Shown here piece by piece: positions 56,999 to 64,000 of a stretch of 64,000 bases of DNA. A model generated the notes under the pieces. It did not search any database and was not told where the DNA came from. It saw nothing but the letters and a program-made list of their open reading frames with translations. Source of the DNA: Shewanella colwelliana ATCC 39565 (lineage in GTDB: Bacteria; Pseudomonadota; Gammaproteobacteria; Enterobacterales; Shewanellaceae); contig NZ_JAEC01000004.1 of NCBI RefSeq assembly GCF_000518705.1, forward strand, positions 30,275 to 94,274. The letters run 5' to 3'. Each line of letters starts with the position of its first letter. The stretch's first letter is position 1. The position numbers and the translations under genes were made by a program.

Positions 56999-57829
56999 AT
57001 GGATTTAAATCAATACAGACACACCTTTGATCTTGAAGGCGCATCACTGAGTTACCTCGATATTGGCCAAGGACCAACTCTGTTATTAGGTCATAGCTAT
57101 CTTTGGGATAGCGCTATGTGGGCACCACAGCTAGATATCTTGAGCCAAGATTACCGCTGTATTGTGCCAGATCTGTGGGCCCATGGTGAGTCTGACCTGC
57201 TACCAGCAGATTGCCGCTCTCTTAAGCATCTCGCTGGGCACTATCTGCGCTTAATGGACGCGCTAGATATCGACACATTCTCGGCTTTAGGGCTTTCTGT
57301 GGGCGGCATGTGGGGCGCAGAGTTAGCCCTGATGGCACCAAGTCGAGTGCAAACCTTAGTGATGATGGGCTGCTTTATTGGGTTTGAACCAGAAGTCAGC
57401 CGCGCAAAGTATTATGAGATGTTAGATGTGATGAAAGCCGCCGGAAAACTGCCGACACCATTGATTGAGCAGATAGCGCCGCTGTTTTTCGCTAATGATG
57501 TTGCCACACACCAACCAGCACTCTTTGAGCAATTTAAGCAGCAACTTAACGACATCAGTGCTGAGCGCATCGATTCCTTGTCGCGCCTTGGTCGTATCAT
57601 CTTTGGTCGACGCGATATCATGGAGGATATCGAATGCTTAACCTTGCCCTGCTTAATCATGACTGGCACTGAAGATAAACCAAGACCCATACTGGAGGGA
57701 TACTTAATGCACGATGCTATTGATGGCAGTGAATTCATCCACATTCCCAATGCTGGCCATATTTCAACGCTAGAACAGCCCAACTTTGTCAACCAGCATC
57801 TGAGTAGTTTTTTCAGCAAGCATCTATAA
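56999..57829 (+). CDS. Alpha/beta-hydrolase
   Basis: A cytoplasmic esterase-like or lactonase-like protein of 276 residues. The fold shows LLGHSYLWDSAMW (oxyanion region), GLSVGGMWG with the nucleophile Ser near residue 101, TGTEDKPRP with the Asp and PNAGHIST with the His. The substrate is not readable. ATG 56999 is preceded by AGAG; the frame is open into the M15 gene at 56936, but those residues do not look like the family. It follows the M15 gene by 28 bases. Confidence 0.88.
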   Translation: MDLNQYRHTFDLEGASLSYLDIGQGPTLLLGHSYLWDSAMWAPQLDILSQDYRCIVPDLWAHGESDLLPADCRSLKHLAGHYLRLMDALDIDTFSALGLSVGGMWGAELALMAPSRVQTLVMMGCFIGFEPEVSRAKYYEMLDVMKAAGKLPTPLIEQIAPLFFANDVATHQPALFEQFKQQLNDISAERIDSLSRLGRIIFGRRDIMEDIECLTLPCLIMTGTEDKPRPILEGYLMHDAIDGSEFIHIPNAGHISTLEQPNFVNQHLSSFFSKHL

Positions 57830-57999
57830 GATCAGACACCAAGCGCCCTATCCTTGGCGATGTAGTGTGAGATTCTGCATCGCACAAGGAGATAAATTCA
57901 AGTTAGAAGCACAGTTTTCTACTGAATAGACCAGCACTGGCGATAATTGCTGTTAGAATGTCGCGGAGAAAAACTTCTTAGTAGACATGATTTTAAAAA

Positions 58000-58617
58000 A
58001 TGAAATTATTAAAACCACTGTTTGATAATAATCGCCGCTGGGCTGGACGCATTCTTGAAGAAAATCCTAACTTTTTCCAGCAGCTGGCCCAACAACAAAG
58101 CCCTGAGTATTTGTGGATCGGCTGTTCTGACAGTCGAGTGCCTTCCAATCAGATCATTGACCTAATGCCTGGGGAGGTTTTTGTTCACCGAAATATTGCC
58201 AATATGGTCATCCATACAGATCTTAACTGCTTGTCTGTGCTCCAATATGCCGCAGAAGTATTGAAGGTCAAGCACATCATGGTTGTTGGACACTACGGCT
58301 GCGGCGGTATCAAAGCTGCAATGGGCACTGAACGCCTAGGCCTTATCGATAACTGGCTGGGCCATATTCGAGATATTCGCCGTTTACATGACTCAGAATT
58401 AGCCGAACTCGATGAAACAGCACGCTTCGATAGACTCTGTGAGCTAAATGTCATCGAACAAGTAGGTAATGTAGCCAGCACCAACATCGTATTGGATGCA
58501 TGGGATCGTGGCCATCAGGTTGCCGTACACGGCTGGATCTATAGCGTTGAAAATGGTTTACTCTCTGATCTTGACGTAACCGTCGACAACGATAGCTTTA
58601 AAAACCGCCAAGAATAA
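58000..58617 (+). CDS. can: Beta-class carbonic anhydrase
   Basis: It converts CO2 and water to bicarbonate in the cytoplasm. The 205-residue protein has WIGCSDSRVPSNQI (Zn Cys with Asp and Arg) and GHYGCGGIKAA (Zn His and Cys), as in E. coli Can (220 residues). It is a single gene with about 170 bases upstream. Confidence 0.95.
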   Translation: MKLLKPLFDNNRRWAGRILEENPNFFQQLAQQQSPEYLWIGCSDSRVPSNQIIDLMPGEVFVHRNIANMVIHTDLNCLSVLQYAAEVLKVKHIMVVGHYGCGGIKAAMGTERLGLIDNWLGHIRDIRRLHDSELAELDETARFDRLCELNVIEQVGNVASTNIVLDAWDRGHQVAVHGWIYSVENGLLSDLDVTVDNDSFKNRQE

Positions 58618-58709
58618 TCCTACTATCGCCCCAGCCCATAAGCAGATCGATATGGGCTATTTCGCACATCGATTAAGCTATCACCACAAAAAGCCACCAA
58701 TTTAGGTAA

Positions 58710-59996
<1,287 letters not shown>

Positions 59997-60014
59997 ATCC
60001 AATCTGAATTTCGT

Positions 60015-61153
<1,139 letters not shown>

Positions 61154-61163
61154 TCGGCATTGT

Positions 61164-61187
61164 AAGGGCTCAATCAGAGCCCTTTTA
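61164..61187 (+). terminator. Terminator after kdnB
   Basis: AAGGGCTC pairs with GAGCCCTT around AATCA and is followed by TTAATC, a modest T tract. It lies between kdnB and kdsB, so kdsB may have partly separate control. Confidence 0.6.
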
Positions 61188-61220
61188 ATCAAAGTTTTAA
61201 TTTTTAAATAGGTATATCCA

Positions 61221-61958
61221 ATGAATGTGACTCTGTTAATCCCTGCTCGCTACGGTTCAAGCCGATTTCCAGGCAAGCCCTTAGCACCGATTAACGGCAA
61301 GCCAATGATCCAACATGTTTATGAGCGCGCCTCATTAGCAAAAGGATTAACAGCTATCTATGTCGCAACCGATGATGTGCGAATTAAAGATGCCGTAGAG
61401 GGTTTTGGTGGCCAAGTTGTAATGACTAGTGCTGAAGCGGCATCCGGTACAGACCGTATTGAAGATGCAATCACCCAGCTCGGACTCAAGGACGATGATC
61501 TCGTTATCAATTTACAAGGCGATCAGCCGCTAATTGACCCTATTTCAATTGAGCAGATCATCACTCTCTTTAAACGCCACCCTGGTGAATTTGGTATGGC
61601 AACTTTGGGCTTTGAGATCACCGAAGAGTGTGAGCTTAACGATCCTAAACATGTCAAAATGGTGTTTGACAATGAGTTTAATGCACTCTATTTCTCCCGT
61701 GCACGTATTCCCTTTGGCCGTGATACCGATGATTACCCTGTGTATAAACACTTAGGTGTATACGCTTATACGCGTGAATTTGTATCGACCTTTGCCAAGC
61801 TACCGTTAGGCCGCTTGGAAGACCTTGAAAAACTAGAGCAGTTACGTGCACTTGAACATGGCTACAAAATTAAAGTCGCCATTAGCGCCTTCGACTCCCC
61901 AGAAGTCGACACACCTGAAGATATTCGTGTCTGCGAAGCGCGATTAGCCGTCGACTAA
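61221..61958 (+). CDS. kdsB: CMP-Kdo / CMP-Kdo8N synthetase
   Basis: It activates Kdo or Kdo8N with CTP for transfer to lipid A. The 245-residue protein shows [36 protein letters not shown] and [13 protein letters not shown], the usual KdsB motifs. In Shewanella the enzyme prefers Kdo8N. It follows the KdnB gene by 67 bases. Confidence 0.94.
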   Translation: MNVTLLIPARYGSSRFPGKPLAPINGKPMIQHVYERASLAKGLTAIYVATDDVRIKDAVEGFGGQVVMTSAEAASGTDRIEDAITQLGLKDDDLVINLQGDQPLIDPISIEQIITLFKRHPGEFGMATLGFEITEECELNDPKHVKMVFDNEFNALYFSRARIPFGRDTDDYPVYKHLGVYAYTREFVSTFAKLPLGRLEDLEKLEQLRALEHGYKIKVAISAFDSPEVDTPEDIRVCEARLAVD

Positions 61959-61982
61959 ACTGTCGAGTACTGGAGAGAGATG

Positions 61983-62204
61983 ATGTCTAACCTAGAAGCC
62001 TGGCTCATTATTATTTTGGTATTAGGTGTCATTGCGAGCAACATTGCCGTATTGAAATACAGTGCAAAATTTAAGATGCCACAGTTTGGTAAAGCGCCAA
62101 CCAAAAAGCCTCAAGCCAAAACCAATGACGATAGTGCTGAGCAGGAAGCTAATAAATCATCTACCTTCTCCAAGTCCCTGGGTCCCAACGACGATAAAAA
62201 ATAA
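61983..62204 (+). CDS. DUF2897 small membrane protein
   Basis: A 73-residue protein with one N-terminal membrane helix (LIIILVLGVIASNIAVLKY) and a polar, Lys/Ser/Asn-rich tail (KAPTKKPQAKTNDDSAEQE). I know the family by name only; its function is unknown. GGAGAG lies before two tandem ATGs and suits the second (61983) better. It follows kdsB by 24 bases and ends at a strong terminator. Confidence 0.75.
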   Translation: MSNLEAWLIIILVLGVIASNIAVLKYSAKFKMPQFGKAPTKKPQAKTNDDSAEQEANKSSTFSKSLGPNDDKK

Positions 62205-62208
62205 TATG

Positions 62209-62238
62209 AAAGGCTTACCTCTCAGGTAAGCCTTTTTT
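62209..62238. terminator. Terminator between DUF2897 and DUF4397 genes
   Basis: Perfect 12-base stem AAAGGCTTACCT / AGGTAAGCCTTT with a CTC loop, then TTT. It serves the rightward DUF2897 gene and, with A-rich left arm, may stop the convergent DUF4397 gene. Confidence 0.88.
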
Positions 62239-62243
62239 GATTG

Positions 62244-63611
62244 CTACTGAAAACTCGTCACACGATAGCCAAGTGGCTGCGTAATATCGTTAGTGAGTAG
62301 CATGGTATAGTCGCCACTCTTATTGATACTGACCGCGTCAGATTGGTAAAGAAGGGTTAAGGTACCATTACTATCACTGTGTACCACACTAATATCATAA
62401 TCATCTGATGGCAATTCGATCGATACCAACTCAGTAAATTCAACATAACTCAGTTTGTACTCTGCCGTTTCAATGGTTTCATTACTCCGCACAAAATAGA
62501 CGTCTAAACGGTCATATTTATCGACCAAATTGGCAAAATTAACAGTATGATAAAAAGGAGAAGGCCGTAAATCATGGGTTAAGGTCATGCCTTTAGTTTC
62601 ACCCTCTTGGGTATCAAAAATCACTAAGGTTTTACTCTCATCCTGATTAAAGGTCACTAGTAAATTATTAGCCAGTAACTGCTCATCAGCAGTTTGAGTA
62701 ACACTGACCCCATAATCACTGAAATCAATCGACTCAAAAGCACTCAAGGTATTAACGGGTAACTGTGTAAGATTAATCGAAGCTCCCGGGCTAGTTAAGG
62801 TCACATCAATCGCTTGCAGGTTACTTAGGCCATTGAAGACTCTAAATTCTGCGTTGGCATTGATATTGGCAAACGCTATCGGTGTTCCCGTTGAATCCAC
62901 ATTGTCGATTGTAATTTTGGGCTCGCCCGGACCAAAACTATTCCTTATCACAAGTTTATATACCGTATTGGTAGTCAGATCCAAAGTCGAGGTCTCAAAA
63001 AGTACCTCGGTTTGTCCCGCCGCTGTTAGGTAGAGTCGATACTCTCCCGTGTCGAACATCTGCTCAGTAGAGAAGGCTTTATAACCTAGCGAATCTATCA
63101 ATGTCGCTGCGGTAATCGACTCGCCCTCTTTACCCAGATAAACATCAAAGGTCTGCGTATCCATCGCAGCGTTAATCACAACGACTTGCATCTTACTGTA
63201 ATCGTTATCTATATCACTATTAAGTTCATCCATCTCCTCTCTGCGATATGAAATATCGATCAGTTCAGATGCATCATAGTCACCCACCAACATATATAGA
63301 TGGTTTTCACCATCACTCAAACTCACCGACAACTCATGCAATATCATGTCGTTTCCCGACTCATCTACGCCCGTAACTTGCAACTCGCTGTTGCCCGTAG
63401 TGTATGAATAACGGGGAAGAGAATCGGCAAAATTGACCCTAGCATACTCATAGCCATCTAATATCAGTGCCGTGGCGACACTATTGGGGGAACCGTTGTA
63501 ATACTGAAGGTAGGTTGCACTGTCTGACGTCTCCTCATCAGAGCCACAAGCAGATAATACAGGGATAAGCAGCGAAAGGCTCATTAGTGCAAAAACAGTT
63601 TTAAATTTCAA
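62244..63611 (-). CDS. DUF4397-like lipoprotein
   Basis: An envelope lipoprotein of 455 residues. The start MKFKTVFALMSLSLLIPVLSACGSDEE has a clear lipobox LSAC. The mature part is made of repeated beta-rich modules: YLQYYNGSPNSVATALILDG, VVINAAMDTQTFDVYLG, FRVFNGLSNLQAIDVTLTSPG, HTVNFANLVDKYDRLDVYFV. These match the DUF4397 pattern (a short Asn/Gly-rich surface domain repeated). Function is unknown; extracellular carbohydrate or cell-surface binding has been suggested for related proteins. It is convergent with DUF2897 and upstream of a tandem repeat. Confidence 0.78.
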   Translation of the reverse strand: MKFKTVFALMSLSLLIPVLSACGSDEETSDSATYLQYYNGSPNSVATALILDGYEYARVNFADSLPRYSYTTGNSELQVTGVDESGNDMILHELSVSLSDGENHLYMLVGDYDASELIDISYRREEMDELNSDIDNDYSKMQVVVINAAMDTQTFDVYLGKEGESITAATLIDSLGYKAFSTEQMFDTGEYRLYLTAAGQTEVLFETSTLDLTTNTVYKLVIRNSFGPGEPKITIDNVDSTGTPIAFANINANAEFRVFNGLSNLQAIDVTLTSPGASINLTQLPVNTLSAFESIDFSDYGVSVTQTADEQLLANNLLVTFNQDESKTLVIFDTQEGETKGMTLTHDLRPSPFYHTVNFANLVDKYDRLDVYFVRSNETIETAEYKLSYVEFTELVSIELPSDDYDISVVHSDSNGTLTLLYQSDAVSINKSGDYTMLLTNDITQPLGYRVTSFQ

Positions 63612-63897
63612 AATAATTTCCTTAACAGGTGAGTGACATTATCACTACTTATGACAAACTTTTTACGTCAATAACTGTCAGTTAAGGTAATCGCTGTTAA
63701 AGCTATCCCCAATAAATTTGGCTTTAGCGATTTAATGAAAAGTTATGAAAAACTGTTTCAACAGCCTATAAACTCAAGGGATTTAATGCTAAACCTTTGA
63801 TTGGGCATTAATGACTAACCATAAGCAATTAACATGTTTAATCCTGCTAACTAGCACTAAACGATGACGTGCAAAGTTGCGTAGATATACCCACAGC
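63612..63897. other. AT-rich intergenic region before the heptamer repeat
   Basis: About 285 bases with no credible gene on either strand. It must contain the promoter of the DUF4397 lipoprotein. I see nothing else I can name. Confidence 0.4.
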
Positions 63898-64000
63898 TTG
63901 GTGTTTGATGTTTGGTGTTTGGTGTTTGGTGTTTGGTGTTTGGTGTTTGGTGTTTGGTGTTTGGTGTTTGGTGTTTGGTGTTTGGTGTTTGGTGTTTGGT
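63898..64000. repeat. Heptanucleotide tandem repeat TTGGTGT, running off the window
   Basis: Fourteen full copies of TTGGTGT and the first five bases of another; the second copy is TTGATGT and all others are identical. The array reaches the window end, so its full length is unknown. Seven bases is not a multiple of three, so each frame reads the same heptapeptide cycle (VWCLVFG on plus, TKHQTPN on minus) without stops, and copy changes would shift a flanking frame. Confidence 0.95.

Noticed and set aside
57830..57999. tRNA or small RNA in the gap before carbonic anhydrase
   Set aside because: No cloverleaf or terminator pattern could be drawn.
63898..64000. CRISPR array
   Set aside because: Units are seven bases, contiguous and without spacers; no cas gene is present.

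Overview
The window is most likely a chromosomal segment of a marine gammaproteobacterium, best matched to Shewanella. The grounds are a Kdo8N lipopolysaccharide module (kdnA, kdnB, kdsB), a second EF-G gene outside the ribosomal operon, a ptsH-ptsI-crr operon behind an ACT-domain gene, small Shewanella-type proteins (DUF2897, DUF3334) and moderate GC content. I see no tRNA, rRNA, insertion sequence, prophage or CRISPR array. The genus call rests on remembered family knowledge, not on a search.

Layout. 1-6 kb: an S9 peptidase cut by the window edge, class I fumarase, pabB, a Nudix CoA pyrophosphatase and a small membrane protein. 6-11.4 kb: asnS, then a leftward four-gene set of secreted TlpA-like thioredoxin, DUF4266 mini-protein, DUF3570 outer-membrane barrel and ApbE flavin transferase, with YjbQ diverging from it. 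11.4-18.2 kb: leftward SNF2/SWIM helicase, a GAF-PAS-GGDEF-EAL protein and an RsmB-family methyltransferase. 18.4-42.5 kb: a starch/maltodextrin utilisation region, interrupted by RhlE, an HD-GYP protein, a HlyD/DUF2955 efflux pair, a broken GNAT gene, an M28 peptidase and a small lipoprotein. 42.6-51.5 kb: an outer-membrane protein, a GreA/GreB-like pair, EF-G 2, a DnaQ-like exonuclease, a LacI regulator, a CheX-like DUF3334 protein and a chemoreceptor. 51.6-57.8 kb: an ACT protein, the PTS general proteins, and a YffB-dapE-M15 peptidase-hydrolase run. 58-63.6 kb: carbonic anhydrase, the Kdo8N genes, DUF2897 and a DUF4397 lipoprotein. The right edge is a 7-bp tandem repeat that runs out of the window.

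The starch region reads as one pathway: a TonB-dependent receptor brings dextrins across the outer membrane; secreted or periplasmic GH13, GH97 and GH15 enzymes cut them; an MFS symporter imports the products; a cytoplasmic GH13 alpha-glucosidase finishes the job. Four near-identical palindromic sites centred on ATACGTAT lie upstream of its genes and look like operators for one LacI-family repressor. A LacI-type gene at 47.8-48.8 kb is a candidate, but not a proven, partner.

Three genes (DUF4266, GNAT and the GH15 glucoamylase) carry single-base shifts inside G/C runs, and in each the other frame restores the family-typical sequence. They may be sequencing errors, real pseudogenes or, for the nine-G tract, phase variation. 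The least understood items are the TlpA/DUF4266/DUF3570/ApbE set, a structured leader or small RNA ending in a terminator ahead of the sugar transporter, and the heptamer repeat.
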